Notes: generated by a model not told the origin, from the letters alone. A stretch of DNA of 64,000 nt from Pseudomonas pergaminensis (GCF_024112395.2 NZ_CP078013.2:3596001-3660000), one strand, 5' to 3'; shown: positions 41,394 through 51,599, counted from the first letter of the stretch. Program-made: numbers and translations.

Positions 41394-42797
41394 TTACAGG
41401 TCAGTGATTTCCTTGTGACGCGGCACCAGCGTCTTCATCACGCTCCAGGCCACCAGGTAGGCCAGTGCGCAGATGGCGAACATGATCATGTAGCCGGTGT
41501 GAATGTCGCCGACGGACTTGTAGTAGTCGAACACCCAACCGCCGATCTTGGTCATGACCACGCCACCCAGGCCGCCGGCCATGCCGCCGATACCGACCAC
41601 CGAGGCCACGGTTTTCTGCGGGAACATGTCCGACACCGTGGTGAAGATGTTGCATGACCACGCCTGGTGCGCCGAGGCGCCCACGCCAATCAGCAATACC
41701 GGCACCCAGAAGCTGATATAGCCCAATGGCTGCGCCAGCAACACCACCAGCGGGAACAGCGCGATCACCAACATGGCTTTCATACGGCCATCGTAGGGCG
41801 CATCACCGCGTGCCATGAAGTAGCTCGGGAACCAGCCGCCGCCGATACTGCCGACCATGGTCATGCTGTACAGCACCGCCAGCGGCATCACGATATCGGC
41901 GCCTTTCATGCCGTATTGCGCCGACAGATAGGTGGGCAGCCAGAACAGGAAGAACCACCACACACCGTCGGTCATGAACTTACCGAAGGCAAAGGCCCAG
42001 GTCTGGCGATAGGTGAGCAACTTGAACCACGAGACTTTCTTCTGCACCGCGCCCGCCGCTGCCGGGGTGAAGGGCTCCACGGTCTGGTCGCTGCGGATGT
42101 ACGCCAGTTCGGCGGGCGACAGGCGTTTTTGCTCATCGGGCTTCTTGTAGAGTGCAATCCACACCGCGACCCACACAAAACCCAACGCACCAATCACGAT
42201 AAACGCCGCTTCCCAGCCCCAGAGCCCCGCGATCAACGGCACGCAGATCGGTGCCAGGATCGCGCCCACGTTGGCGCCGGAGTTGAAGATACCCGTGGCC
42301 AAGGAGCGTTCTTTCTTGGGGAAGTACTCGGCGGTGGCCTTGATCGCAATCGGGAAGTTACCCGCCTCGCCAATCGCCAATACCGCGCGGGATAGCATGA
42401 AGCCGGCAATCGACACCGGGATCACCGCCAGGCCTATCGCCCCGCTGATGGCGGCGATGCCCTCGCCCATCGGCACCGAGAACGCATGCATGACGGCGCC
42501 CGTGGACCAGATACCAATCGCCACCACATAAGCCGCCTTGGTGCCGATCTTGTCGACAAAGCGCCCGGCGAACAGCATGGAGATCGCGTAGACAAACTGG
42601 AACACCGCCGCGATATTGGCGTAATCGGTGTTACTCCAGCCAAATTGCGTGGACAACTGAGGGGCCAAGAGACTGAGCACCTGGCGGTCGAGATAGTTGA
42701 CGGTAGTCGCGAAGAACAGCATCGCGCAGATGGTCCAGCGATAGTTGCCTACAGCTTGGCCAACGCGGTGAGCGTTGATGGGCTCGTTCAAGTTCAT
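41394..42797 (-). CDS. MFS transporter, hexuronate/aldarate (ExuT/GudP) type
   Basis: 467 residues from the ATG at 42797; the longer frame upstream lies in promoter sequence. Twelve membrane segments are predicted. FFATTVNYLDRQVLSLLAPQL is the N-terminal signature of the anion:cation symporter branch (hexuronate, glucarate, tartrate, phthalate carriers), and LAIGEAGNFPIAIKATAEYFPKKERSLATGIFNSGANVGAILAP is its central motif. ExuT-like proteins are the closest by motif. No sugar-acid catabolic gene is adjacent, so the substrate remains open. Confidence 0.8.
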   Translation of the reverse strand: MNLNEPINAHRVGQAVGNYRWTICAMLFFATTVNYLDRQVLSLLAPQLSTQFGWSNTDYANIAAVFQFVYAISMLFAGRFVDKIGTKAAYVVAIGIWSTGAVMHAFSVPMGEGIAAISGAIGLAVIPVSIAGFMLSRAVLAIGEAGNFPIAIKATAEYFPKKERSLATGIFNSGANVGAILAPICVPLIAGLWGWEAAFIVIGALGFVWVAVWIALYKKPDEQKRLSPAELAYIRSDQTVEPFTPAAAGAVQKKVSWFKLLTYRQTWAFAFGKFMTDGVWWFFLFWLPTYLSAQYGMKGADIVMPLAVLYSMTMVGSIGGGWFPSYFMARGDAPYDGRMKAMLVIALFPLVVLLAQPLGYISFWVPVLLIGVGASAHQAWSCNIFTTVSDMFPQKTVASVVGIGGMAGGLGGVVMTKIGGWVFDYYKSVGDIHTGYMIMFAICALAYLVAWSVMKTLVPRHKEITDL

Positions 42798-42940
42798 GGC
42801 ATCACTTTTTATTTTTGTTAGGTAGGACACATGTAACGTCATATGTCGTCGTACAACTGCGACTTTTATATCGGGACGCCTGAACGCTGTCAATCTGAAA
42901 GATTGCCGTTTATCGAGGTATTGCTCGGGTATGTGAAATG

Positions 42941-43471
42941 TCAGGCAAAAGCAGTTGTAGGATGACGAACGCGTAGTACCAGGCTGGGTGCCTGGCCCGG
43001 CACATCATCGAGGGTACCGAAAGGCTGCATGCCGATCTTTTCCAGCACGCGGATGGATGCCGCGTGATCCGGCCGTACCAACCCGAACACTTCGGGCAAG
43101 CCAAGTGTTTCGAAGGCCAGCTTCAATGCATCACGGCCCAACTCGGTGGCGTAGCCCTGCCCCCAGGCTTGCACCGCAAACCGATAACCCAGGTTGATGC
43201 GTCTTTCGGTCAGGTAGTCCATCGGCGCGATTCCACCAAAGCCGATGATGTGATCCGGCGCTTCGACGCGTGCAATCGCCCACCAGCCGTAGCCTTGGGT
43301 AGCCCACTGTTTGAGCCAGTGATCGAGCAGGCGTTGTGCACCCTCCAGGCTGGCCATGGGGCCGGCGGGGTTGAACAGGTTGGTCTGCGGATCGCCGTAG
43401 ATCGCGAACAATCGCTGCACGTCACCGGGTTGTGGGCGACGGTAGGTCAGTCGCGAGGCAGCAGCGGGCAT
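42941..43471 (-). CDS. GNAT family N-acetyltransferase (RimJ/RimL-like)
   Basis: 176 residues. LTYRRPQPGDVQRLFAIYGDPQTN is the N-terminal block of the RimJ/RimL branch, and NLGYRFAVQAWGQGYATELGRDALKLAFETLGL contains the acetyl-CoA-binding Q/R-x-x-G-x-G/A motif. HAASIRVLEKIGMQPFG is the typical ending. It may acetylate a ribosomal N-terminus, an amino acid or a toxin. It is divergent from proP. Confidence 0.85.
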   Translation of the reverse strand: MPAAASRLTYRRPQPGDVQRLFAIYGDPQTNLFNPAGPMASLEGAQRLLDHWLKQWATQGYGWWAIARVEAPDHIIGFGGIAPMDYLTERRINLGYRFAVQAWGQGYATELGRDALKLAFETLGLPEVFGLVRPDHAASIRVLEKIGMQPFGTLDDVPGQAPSLVLRVRHPTTAFA

Positions 43472-43624
43472 TCGGTTTTCTCCTGGGTAAACCTGTGAAG
43501 TTCAATGCATGTGCAAAAAAACGCAAAAAGTGGTGAATTATTTCATGTCCGCTTGTATCTGAACTGACAGAGCGGTGCCATCGCAACGATGGCACCTCCC
43601 CTGTTCTGCTTTAGAGTGTCCCGC

Positions 43625-45127
43625 ATGAAATTACGTAAGAAAAGCGTCAAGCCCATCGGATTGAAAGACATCACCATCGTCGACGACACCAAAGTGCGCA
43701 AGGCGATCACCGCCGCCGCACTGGGTAATGCCATGGAATGGTTCGACTTTGGCGTCTACGGTTTCGTCGCCTATGTGCTCGGCAAGGTGTTCTTCCCCGA
43801 CGCCTCGCCCAGCGTACAAATGATCGCTGCACTCGGCACGTTCTCGGTGCCGTTCCTGATCCGTCCCCTGGGTGGCCTGTTCTTCGGCGCCCTGGGCGAT
43901 AAATACGGACGGCAAAAGGTCCTCGCCGCGACCATCGTGATCATGTCCCTGAGCACCTTTGCCATCGGCCTGATCCCCTCCTACGCCTCCATCGGTATCT
44001 GGGCGCCGATTTTGCTGTTGCTGTGCAAAATGGCCCAGGGTTTCTCGGTGGGTGGTGAATACACCGGCGCCTCGATCTTCGTCGCCGAGTATGCCCCGGA
44101 CCGCAAGCGTGGCTTCCTCGGCAGTTGGCTGGACTTCGGATCGATCGCCGGTTTCGTGCTGGGCGCCGGCGTTGTCGTGCTGATCTCAAGCATATTGGGC
44201 GAAGCTGACTTTGAGTCATGGGGCTGGCGCCTGCCGTTCTTCCTTGCCCTGCCCCTGGGCATTATCGGCCTGTACCTGCGTCATGCGCTGGAAGAGACCC
44301 CAGCCTTCCAGCAGCACATGGACAAAATGGAGCAAGGCGACCGCGAAGGCCTGACCCACGGCCCCAAAGTCTCGTTCAAGGAAGTGGCGACCAAGCACTG
44401 GCGCAGCCTGCTGACCTGCATCGGCATCGTGGCGGCGACCAACGTGACGTACTACATGTTGCTCACCTACATGCCGAGCTACCTGTCGCACAACCTGCAC
44501 TACAAAGAAAACAGCGGCGTGCTGATCATCATCGCGATCATGGTCGGCATGCTGTTCGTGCAGCCGTTCATTGGTTTCATCAGTGACAAGATCGGCCGCA
44601 AGCCCTTCATCATCGCCGGCAGTATCGGCCTGTTGTTCCTGTCCATCCCGGCGTTCATGTTGATCACCAGCGGCAAGATCGGCCTGATCTTCGCGGGCTT
44701 GCTGATCCTCGCCGTGATCCTCAACTTCTTCATCGGCGTGATGGCTTCGACGCTGCCCGCAATGTTCCCGACTCACCTGCGCTACAGCGCGTTGGCCAGT
44801 GCGTTCAACGTGTCGGTGCTGATTGCTGGCGTGACCCCGACCGCCGTAGCCTGGTTGGTGGAAAGCACCAATGATCTGTACATGCCCGCCTACTACCTGA
44901 TGGTGTTTGCCGTGGTCGGCCTGGTCACCGGCCTGACCATGAAGGAAACTGCCAACAAGCCACTGCGTGGCGCAGCGCCGGCCGCTTCGGACATGGAAGA
45001 AGCCAAGGAACTGCTGCAGGAGCATCACGACAATATCGAGCAGAAGATCGAAGACATCGATGCCGAGATTGCCGAATTGGAAGCCAAGCGTAAGAATCTC
45101 GTCGAGCAGCATCCGCGCATCAACTAA
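43625..45127 (+). CDS. proP: ProP-type osmoprotectant:H+ symporter
   Basis: 500 residues from the ATG at 43625, the same length as E. coli ProP. The first helix region NAMEWFDFGVYGFVAYVLGKVFFP and KYGRQKVLAATI are the MHS family marks, with twelve membrane segments. The tail DMEEAKELLQEHHDNIEQKIEDIDAEIAELEAKRKNL is a long acidic coiled coil, the feature that tunes osmotic activation in ProP and separates it from other MHS carriers. It imports proline and glycine betaine under osmotic stress. The upstream region is AT-rich but no clear promoter was chosen. Confidence 0.88.
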   Translation: MKLRKKSVKPIGLKDITIVDDTKVRKAITAAALGNAMEWFDFGVYGFVAYVLGKVFFPDASPSVQMIAALGTFSVPFLIRPLGGLFFGALGDKYGRQKVLAATIVIMSLSTFAIGLIPSYASIGIWAPILLLLCKMAQGFSVGGEYTGASIFVAEYAPDRKRGFLGSWLDFGSIAGFVLGAGVVVLISSILGEADFESWGWRLPFFLALPLGIIGLYLRHALEETPAFQQHMDKMEQGDREGLTHGPKVSFKEVATKHWRSLLTCIGIVAATNVTYYMLLTYMPSYLSHNLHYKENSGVLIIIAIMVGMLFVQPFIGFISDKIGRKPFIIAGSIGLLFLSIPAFMLITSGKIGLIFAGLLILAVILNFFIGVMASTLPAMFPTHLRYSALASAFNVSVLIAGVTPTAVAWLVESTNDLYMPAYYLMVFAVVGLVTGLTMKETANKPLRGAAPAASDMEEAKELLQEHHDNIEQKIEDIDAEIAELEAKRKNLVEQHPRIN

Positions 45128-45177
45128 CGCCTGAAAGCGCGGGGTGGCCCAGGCCACCCCGCTACTGGAGTGTCCTC

Positions 45178-45681
45178 ATGGTTCCAAGCGTCACCGCCTC
45201 ACAGTCCTTGCTCAGCGCCGATGAACGCGCTGCCATCGCCGAAATAGAAGCTACCACCAGCATCCTGCAACTGGTCACCCGCCTGACGGGGATGCGCTTT
45301 GCCGGCATCGCCAAATTCACCGACCTGGAATGGGTAGTCTGCTCGGTGCACGACACCGTGGACATGGGCCTCCATGTCGACGATGTGCTCGATCTGGAAA
45401 CCACCTTGTGCAGCGAATTCTGCATCAACCCGCAAACCCTGTTCATCCCGCAGATCAGCCAGAACGGCCGCTTCGCCGCCCGCCCGGTGGTCAAGCAATT
45501 CGCCATTGAGAGCTATGCCGGCGCGCCGATCTTCTTGCCCGACGGTCGGCTGTTTGGCGCTCTGTGTGCGCTGGACTCTCGGGCGATGCTATTCGAGGAC
45601 CCCAACCTGCCGGAAACCCTGAGCCTGTTTGCGCGGCTGATTGGGTGCATATTCTTTGCTAATTTGACGTCCGATCATTGA
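45178..45681 (+). CDS. Single GAF-domain protein
   Basis: 167 residues comprising only a GAF domain (about 20-160): ATTSILQLVTRLTGMRFAGIAKFTDLEWVVCSVHD, then FAIESYAGAPIFLPDGRLFGALCALDSR. No output domain is attached, so it probably binds a ligand or pairs with a separate signalling protein. It follows proP by 50 bp on the same strand. Its 3' end overlaps the convergent AraC gene by 23 bp. Confidence 0.8.
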   Translation: MVPSVTASQSLLSADERAAIAEIEATTSILQLVTRLTGMRFAGIAKFTDLEWVVCSVHDTVDMGLHVDDVLDLETTLCSEFCINPQTLFIPQISQNGRFAARPVVKQFAIESYAGAPIFLPDGRLFGALCALDSRAMLFEDPNLPETLSLFARLIGCIFFANLTSDH

Positions 45682-46579
45682 CCTCGGTCCTGCCACGCAG
45701 CGCCGTGATATCACGTTTGGGTGGCACCCCAAACAACCGGCCGTATTCGCGACTGAACTGAGAGGGGCTTTCATAGCCCACCTTGAAAGCCGCGCTGGAC
45801 ACGTCCTGATGCTCGTTCAACATCAAGCGCCGCGCCTCGTTAAGGCGCAGCCACTTCTGATACTGCAACGGGCTCATCGCCGTCAGTTGGCGAAAGTGGT
45901 GGTGAAACGTCGCTGCGCTCATTTGCACGCGCGCGGCCAACTCCTCCACGCGCAATGCCGTGGTGTAGTTGAGCTTCAGCCAATCGATGGCCTTGGCAAT
46001 CCGATACCCCTGGCCGTCGACGGAGCAGATCTGGCGCAATCGGTTCGCCTGGTCGCTTTTCAGTAGCCGGTAATGGATTTCGCGCTGAATCAAAGGCGCT
46101 AGCACCGGGATGGCTTCAGGCTCGTCGAGCAGCGCCACCAGGCGCGCAAACGATGCCAGCATGCCCTCGGTCACCGTGCCAATACCCACGCCCTTCAACA
46201 CTGCCCGCTCCCGCGTTGGCGGTAGCTCACTCTGGGCGATCAGCTCGGCCAATATGCGCAAGTCCAGCTTGAAAGTGAGCCCCAGGCACGGTTGCTCTGG
46301 GCTGGCCGCCAGCACTTCGGAGTTGGCGGGAATGTCCAGGGAGGTCACCAGGAAGCGTGACGTGTCATACGGGTAGCCCTCGCCACCGACCCACAACTGC
46401 TTTTCACCCTGGGCAACCAGCACGATGCACGGTTCCACCATGCACACGACGGGAGTTGCAGGCTGATCACGATGATAAAAACCCAGGCCCGGAATCGGCA
46501 TGGGGTAGTCACCGGGCGCGTGCACGCGCGAGCCGATGGCCTGGATCAGCGCATTCAAGGATGTTTGATGAGTGGTCAT
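45659..46579 (-). CDS. AraC family regulator (AraC_N type)
   Basis: 306 residues. The N-terminal ligand domain (GLGFYHRDQPATPVVCMVEPCIVLVAQGEKQLWVGGEGYPYDTSRFLVTSLDIPANSEV) is the AraC_N cupin common in pseudomonads. The C-terminal double helix-turn-helix reads LRVEELAARVQMSAATFHHHFRQLTAMSPLQYQKWLRLNEARRLML, followed by AFKVGYESPSQFSREYGRLFGVPP. It is divergent from the hydrolase/MFS pair at 46746 and probably activates it. Confidence 0.9.
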   Translation of the reverse strand: MTTHQTSLNALIQAIGSRVHAPGDYPMPIPGLGFYHRDQPATPVVCMVEPCIVLVAQGEKQLWVGGEGYPYDTSRFLVTSLDIPANSEVLAASPEQPCLGLTFKLDLRILAELIAQSELPPTRERAVLKGVGIGTVTEGMLASFARLVALLDEPEAIPVLAPLIQREIHYRLLKSDQANRLRQICSVDGQGYRIAKAIDWLKLNYTTALRVEELAARVQMSAATFHHHFRQLTAMSPLQYQKWLRLNEARRLMLNEHQDVSSAAFKVGYESPSQFSREYGRLFGVPPKRDITALRGRTEVNDRTSN

Positions 46580-46745
46580 TACAGGCTCTTTCCTCTCTTC
46601 TTCGGACTTTACCCCGTCGCGCCCATGGCCGTCCCCGGCAAACTACAAGACTCAGAGGATCAGGCAAGTATTCCAGTCAAACGCACTACAGAACCCTGCT
46701 CTCACTCGGGAAAATGCGCGGACCAACCTTCTCGAGGAACCCCCG

Positions 46746-47768
46746 ATGAAAAGCCTCTTGCTCACCCTGAGTTTGCTGGTGACCTCAATGTCGACACTGG
46801 GAGCCGATATGTCCAATGGTGCTAACAACTTCTACCAAAGCGAGCGGGTGACCGTCGAAAAAGTCACCTTCAACAATCAATATGGCATGACGGTTGCAGG
46901 CAACTTGTTTGTGCCCAAGCACCTTGCCCCCTCTTCAAAAAATGCGGCAATCATCGTGGGCCACCCGATGGGCGCCGTCAAAGAACAGAGCGCGAATCTG
47001 TATGCCACCAAAATGGCCGAGCAGGGCTTTGTCACCCTTTCCTTGGACTTGTCGTTCTGGGGCGCAAGCGCTGGCGAGCCGCGCAATGCCGTGTTGCCCG
47101 ATCTTTACAGTGAAGCGTTCAGCGCCGCCGTGGATTACCTCGGCACCCGCCCGATGGTCGACCGCGAGCGCATCGGCGTGATTGGCATCTGCGGCAGCGG
47201 CAGCTTTGCCATCGCAGCGGCAAAGATCGACCCGCGCCTCAAAGCCATCGCTACGGTGAGTATGTACGACATGGGCGCAGCCAACCGTAACGGCCTTAAA
47301 CGCGGCGTGACCTTGGCGCAGCGCCAGCAAGTAATGCTGCAAGCCGCCAACCAGCGTTATGTGGAGTTCCAGGGTGGCAACACCGTCTACACCGGCGGCA
47401 CGCCTCAGGCCCTGACCGGCGATGCAGTGGGCGATGAGTTCTACGACTTCTATCGCACGCCGCGTGGTGCGTTCACCCCGGCGGGTGCCTCGCCGCAAAA
47501 CACCACACGGCCGACGATGACCAGCAACGTTAAGTTCATAAATTTCTACCCGTTCAACGACATCGAGACGCTTTCCCCACGACCACTGCTGTTGATTGCC
47601 GGTGCCAATGCCCATTCACTTGAGTTCAGCGAGGACGCCTACCAGCGTGCTGCCGAGCCCAAGGAACTGGTGATCATCCCGGATGCCGGCCATGTGGACC
47701 TGTACGACCGAGTCAGCCTGATCCCGTTCGACAAGCTGACCAGCTTTTTCAGGAGCAACTTGAAGTGA
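46746..47768 (+). CDS. Exported alpha/beta hydrolase (dienelactone-hydrolase-like)
   Basis: 340 residues from the ATG at 46746 (GAGGAA upstream). A signal peptide (MKSLLLTLSLLVTSMSTLGA) precedes the hydrolase fold. The nucleophile elbow is GVIGICGSGSFAIAAA with Ser in GxCGSGS, LLIAGANAHSLEFSED supplies the acid region, and IPDAGHVDLYD the catalytic His. It resembles esterases often placed beside AraC regulators and MFS exporters. The four-base overlap with the next gene suggests one transcript. Confidence 0.8.
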   Translation: MKSLLLTLSLLVTSMSTLGADMSNGANNFYQSERVTVEKVTFNNQYGMTVAGNLFVPKHLAPSSKNAAIIVGHPMGAVKEQSANLYATKMAEQGFVTLSLDLSFWGASAGEPRNAVLPDLYSEAFSAAVDYLGTRPMVDRERIGVIGICGSGSFAIAAAKIDPRLKAIATVSMYDMGAANRNGLKRGVTLAQRQQVMLQAANQRYVEFQGGNTVYTGGTPQALTGDAVGDEFYDFYRTPRGAFTPAGASPQNTTRPTMTSNVKFINFYPFNDIETLSPRPLLLIAGANAHSLEFSEDAYQRAAEPKELVIIPDAGHVDLYDRVSLIPFDKLTSFFRSNLK

Positions 47769-48979
47769 TCTCCGACACCCCGAAAAACTGGGGCGCTGTG
47801 CTCGCGATGTCCCTGGCCGCCTTTGCCCTGGTGGCGTCCGAGTTCATGCCCGTAAGCCTGCTCACGCCCCTGGCGGCCGACTTGCAGATTACCGAGGGGC
47901 AAGCCGGCCAGGGCATTTCGGTGTCTGGTCTGTTTGCGTTGCTTACCAGCCTGCTGATCGCAGGCGTAGCGGCGCGGGTCGAGCGCAAGCGCCTCTTGCT
48001 GGCCTTGACCGTGCTGATGATCGTTTCTGGCACTGTGGTGGCGCTGGCACCGAATTACCCGGTGTTCATGCTTGGCCGTGCGTTAATCGGCGTGGCCATC
48101 GGCGGCTTTTGGTCATTGTCGGCCGCCACGGCCATGCGCCTGGTGCCTGAGCCCCAGGTGCCGCGTGCGCTGGCGATCGTCAATGGTGGCAACGCTTTGG
48201 CGACGGTGATCGCCGCGCCATTGGGCAGTTTTGTCGGCGGCTTGATCGGCTGGCGCGGGGCGTTCTTTTGCGTCGTCCCCGTCGCGACGTTGGCAGCGGC
48301 CTGGTTGATGATCAGCCTGCCTTCAATCAAGGCTCAAGGCGTCGCCAAAAACACCAGCCTGCTGCACTTGATGAAACGCACGCCGGTGGCCTTGGGCATG
48401 CTGGCGGTGAGTGTGTTTTTCATGGGCCAGTTTATGTTGTTCACCTACCTGCGGCCGTTTCTGGAGGCCGTCACCCAGGTAAGTGCGTCCGGACTGCCGT
48501 TGATCTTGCTGGTGCTGGGATTGGCTGGTTTTGCGGGGACGTTGGTGATTGAGCGCTTCCTGAAAAAAAGCCTGTTTCTGACGCTGGGCATTATTCCGCT
48601 GGTGATGGCCGGGATTGCGCTGGCGCTGGTCGTGTTTGGCAGTTCCACAGTGATAACCACGCTATTACTGGGGCTCTGGGGCCTGGTCGCCACCGCCGCC
48701 CCCGTGGGTTGGTGGACCTGGCTGTCAAAAACCCTGCCCGACGACGCCGAGACAGGGGGTGGCTTGATGGTGGCGATCATCCAACTGGCGATCGCTTCCG
48801 GCGCTATCGTGGGCGGCCTGATGTTCGACCTGAGCGGGTATCAGGCGACATTCGAGTTGAGTGCTGCGGTGCTGAGCGTCGCGGCCCTATTGACGTGGTT
48901 GGCAACGCGCGCCAGCAGCCCCCCTCCCCGGCGGTCTAATTGTTTTGCCAGAGCTGCCGATAACAAGGGACACCCCTGA
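47765..48979 (+). CDS. MFS efflux transporter (NepI/AraJ-like)
   Basis: 404 residues, GTG start overlapping the hydrolase stop. Twelve membrane segments. The opening LAAFALVASEFMPVSLLTPLAADLQITEGQAGQGISVSGLFAL is the signature of the DHA1 drug/sugar efflux branch (NepI, AraJ, YdhP), with RALIGVAIGGFWSLSAATAMRLV as motif C region. It should export a small molecule in exchange for protons. The C-terminal tail of 20 polar residues is unusual but of no clear meaning. Confidence 0.85.
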   Translation: MISDTPKNWGAVLAMSLAAFALVASEFMPVSLLTPLAADLQITEGQAGQGISVSGLFALLTSLLIAGVAARVERKRLLLALTVLMIVSGTVVALAPNYPVFMLGRALIGVAIGGFWSLSAATAMRLVPEPQVPRALAIVNGGNALATVIAAPLGSFVGGLIGWRGAFFCVVPVATLAAAWLMISLPSIKAQGVAKNTSLLHLMKRTPVALGMLAVSVFFMGQFMLFTYLRPFLEAVTQVSASGLPLILLVLGLAGFAGTLVIERFLKKSLFLTLGIIPLVMAGIALALVVFGSSTVITTLLLGLWGLVATAAPVGWWTWLSKTLPDDAETGGGLMVAIIQLAIASGAIVGGLMFDLSGYQATFELSAAVLSVAALLTWLATRASSPPPRRSNCFARAADNKGHP

Positions 48980-49005
48980 CCAGCAGCGACTCCCTGCGGG
49001 AAACT

Positions 49006-51582
49006 ATGCCGAACGCTCTCGCCCCTATCGTCCGCTCGCTTTCCGATCGCACCAGTCTGTCGCTGGCGCGCACCTCACTCTTCAGGTTCATGGCCTTGCT
49101 GGCTGTGGTGTTTGCCGCCGCGGCCTACTCGTTGGTCTATCTGGCCCATGAACTGGACCGCTCCGAGCAGGTTGAAAGCGCGTTCTATACCCGCAAAGCC
49201 GTGCAGTCGCTGGAAAAGTCCCTGCGGGTGACGGTCAAGGACTACGCCTTCTGGAGTGACGCCTACAAGCATTTGCATATGACGGTAGACGCTGATTGGG
49301 CCTTTGTCCGTGGCAACATCGGCGCCACGCTGTTCGATGATTTCGGCTTTCAAGGCCTGTTCGTGGTCGACGACGCCGACCGCACGGTGTATGCCGTCGT
49401 TGACGGCCAGTTACAGACCGTCGAACTCAACCAGTGGCTCGGTGGCCCCATCACCGAGATTCTTGAGCAGGCTCGCGCGGGCGCAGACAATGAGACACCC
49501 GCCACGGCCTTTATCAACGTGCACGGCAGCCCTGCACTGGTAGCTGCCGCCGCCATCACCCCCGGTACCGACCCCACGGTGTTGCCCGACGGCCGGACAG
49601 CGTCGGTGCTGATCTTTATCGACATTCTCGACAGCGCCAAACTGGCGGTGATCGGCGATGAATTCGGCGTGGACAAACTGCACGTCGCCACCGCCGATGA
49701 AATCGGCAAGACCTTGCTCTTCCCCCTCGGCGACAACGGCTCGGCCGGCAGCCTCCACTGGGAGCCGGCTCGTCCAGGCTTGCGCCTGATGGGCGTAGGC
49801 CTGCCGCTGCTGGGCCTGGCTGCGCTGCTGGTGTGCGTGATGAGCTGGGTCATTTCGCGGCGCACCACCGCCGCCGCGCTGGCCCTTGATGCCAGCCACT
49901 CGTCGCTGCAAAACAGCCAGAATGCCCTGGCCACCAGCGAAGCACGCTTTCGCGATGTGGTGGAGGCCAGCTCCGACTGGGTGTGGGAAATCGATGCCGG
50001 TTGGCGTTTTACTTACCTGTCGGAGCGCTTCGAAAACGTCACCGGACTGGCCCGGCAAACCTGGATCGGCGCCACGATGAACGACCTGCTGGAGACCGAC
50101 GGCGGCCTGCTGTCTCAATGGCTGAGCATGCCAGGCCGACGTCCCGATATCAGCGTGCAATGCCGCTATCGCGATGCCGACAGACAGGAACGCACCACGC
50201 GCCTGTCTGCGCGGCAGATGCCCTGCGGCGGGTTTCGAGGCACGGCAACCGACGTGACCGAAGAGGTCGAAGCCCGGCGGCGCATCGAGTTCCTGTCCCA
50301 ACACGACGCTCTCACCGGGTTGCCCAATCGCACGCGCCTGCAAGCGTTCCTCGGCGGCAAGTTGAAGGCGCTGGCCACGTCGGGGCGACCGTTAGTCATG
50401 CTCAGCCTGGACCTGGACCGCTTCAAGCCGGTCAATGACCTCCTCGGGCACGCCGCTGGCGACCGCGTGCTCAACGCCGTCTCAGGCCGCCTGGCGGCCT
50501 GTGTGCGCCATGGGGATCTGGTCGCTCGAGTGGGCGGTGACGAGTTTGTGTTGATTCTCACCGAGGCAGGCACCCAGGGGGAAGTCGAGGCGCTGTGCAG
50601 GCGGTTGATCGATTCGATCGAACAGGCCATCCGCATCGACGAACAGGAAGTGTTCATCAGCGCCAGCATCGGCATTGCCCTCGCGCCCAACGACGCCAGC
50701 GAGGTCACCGAGTTGCTGCGTTATGCCGATATTGCGCTGTACGAGGCCAAATCTGCCGGTCGCAATACCTGGCGTTTTTATTCAGGGGAAATGAATGCCC
50801 GCATCATTGAGCGTCGCCGTCTGGAAAGTGACCTGCGCTATGCGATCAAGCACGGGGAACTGCGCCTGCACTTCCAACCGCGCTACCGCATCGCCGATGG
50901 GCAGATGGTGGGTGCCGAAGCACTGGTTCGCTGGCAGCATCCGGACCGTGGCCTGATTGCACCGGACACCTTCATCGCGATTGCCGAGGAGTCGGGGTTG
51001 ATACTCTCGCTGAGCGACTGGGTACTGAAAACCGCCTGTGCCTGTGCCGCCGCCTGGCCGGATCACTTGTTTGTGTCGGTAAACCTCTCACCCACGGAAT
51101 TCAAGCGCGGCGACCTGGTGGAGCGTATACGGCGAGCCCTGGACAGCGCCGGCATCCACCCCACGCGGGTGGAACTGGAAATCACCGAAAGCGTGATGCT
51201 CGAAGATGCCGTCGGCGCACTGGCAATCATGCACACCCTGAAGCACCTGGGCATTCGCATCGCCATGGATGACTTCGGCACCGGCTATTCCTCCCTGAGC
51301 TATCTGCGCGAATTCCCGTTCGACGGCCTCAAGATTGATCGCACGTTCCTGAGCCGGCTTGAGCAAAGTGAAGACGACAAGGCCATCATCCAGGCCATCG
51401 TCGGCCTGGGGCGCGCGTTGTCGTTGACCGTCACGGCCGAGGGCATTGAGACGGCTGAACACCTGGCAATGCTCAAGGCGGTGGACTGTGAGGAAGGCCA
51501 GGGCTACTTTCTCAGCCACCCGCTGGACCTCGAGGCGTTCAACAGCCTGTTGGACGTGCACGCCGGCCTGGTGCACTCATAA
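49006..51582 (+). CDS. CHASE4-PAS-GGDEF-EAL c-di-GMP enzyme
   Basis: 858 residues. A membrane helix at about 25-45 and another at about 265-285 enclose a periplasmic CHASE4 domain (RVTVKDYAFWSDAYKHLHMTVDADW, DFGFQGLFVVDDADRTVYAV). A PAS domain (310-420) and then GGDEF (about 425-590) follow: the active site reads RVGGDEFVLIL and the allosteric RxxD inhibitory site is present (RHGD). The EAL domain has EALVRWQHP, LEITESVML, MDDFGTGYSSLSYL and KIDRTFL, all intact. Both synthesis and breakdown of c-di-GMP are possible. Confidence 0.9.
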   Translation: MPNALAPIVRSLSDRTSLSLARTSLFRFMALLAVVFAAAAYSLVYLAHELDRSEQVESAFYTRKAVQSLEKSLRVTVKDYAFWSDAYKHLHMTVDADWAFVRGNIGATLFDDFGFQGLFVVDDADRTVYAVVDGQLQTVELNQWLGGPITEILEQARAGADNETPATAFINVHGSPALVAAAAITPGTDPTVLPDGRTASVLIFIDILDSAKLAVIGDEFGVDKLHVATADEIGKTLLFPLGDNGSAGSLHWEPARPGLRLMGVGLPLLGLAALLVCVMSWVISRRTTAAALALDASHSSLQNSQNALATSEARFRDVVEASSDWVWEIDAGWRFTYLSERFENVTGLARQTWIGATMNDLLETDGGLLSQWLSMPGRRPDISVQCRYRDADRQERTTRLSARQMPCGGFRGTATDVTEEVEARRRIEFLSQHDALTGLPNRTRLQAFLGGKLKALATSGRPLVMLSLDLDRFKPVNDLLGHAAGDRVLNAVSGRLAACVRHGDLVARVGGDEFVLILTEAGTQGEVEALCRRLIDSIEQAIRIDEQEVFISASIGIALAPNDASEVTELLRYADIALYEAKSAGRNTWRFYSGEMNARIIERRRLESDLRYAIKHGELRLHFQPRYRIADGQMVGAEALVRWQHPDRGLIAPDTFIAIAEESGLILSLSDWVLKTACACAAAWPDHLFVSVNLSPTEFKRGDLVERIRRALDSAGIHPTRVELEITESVMLEDAVGALAIMHTLKHLGIRIAMDDFGTGYSSLSYLREFPFDGLKIDRTFLSRLEQSEDDKAIIQAIVGLGRALSLTVTAEGIETAEHLAMLKAVDCEEGQGYFLSHPLDLEAFNSLLDVHAGLVHS

Positions 51583-51599
51583 CGCGCGGCTGACCGGCT

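Noticed and set aside
42845..42857. 13-base match GTCGTCGTACAAC upstream of the MFS gene, also present (reverse) at 60352-60364 upstream of the NTF2-like gene
   Set aside because: A shared 13-mer is expected by chance in a 64-kb window on both strands, and the sites are only weakly palindromic.
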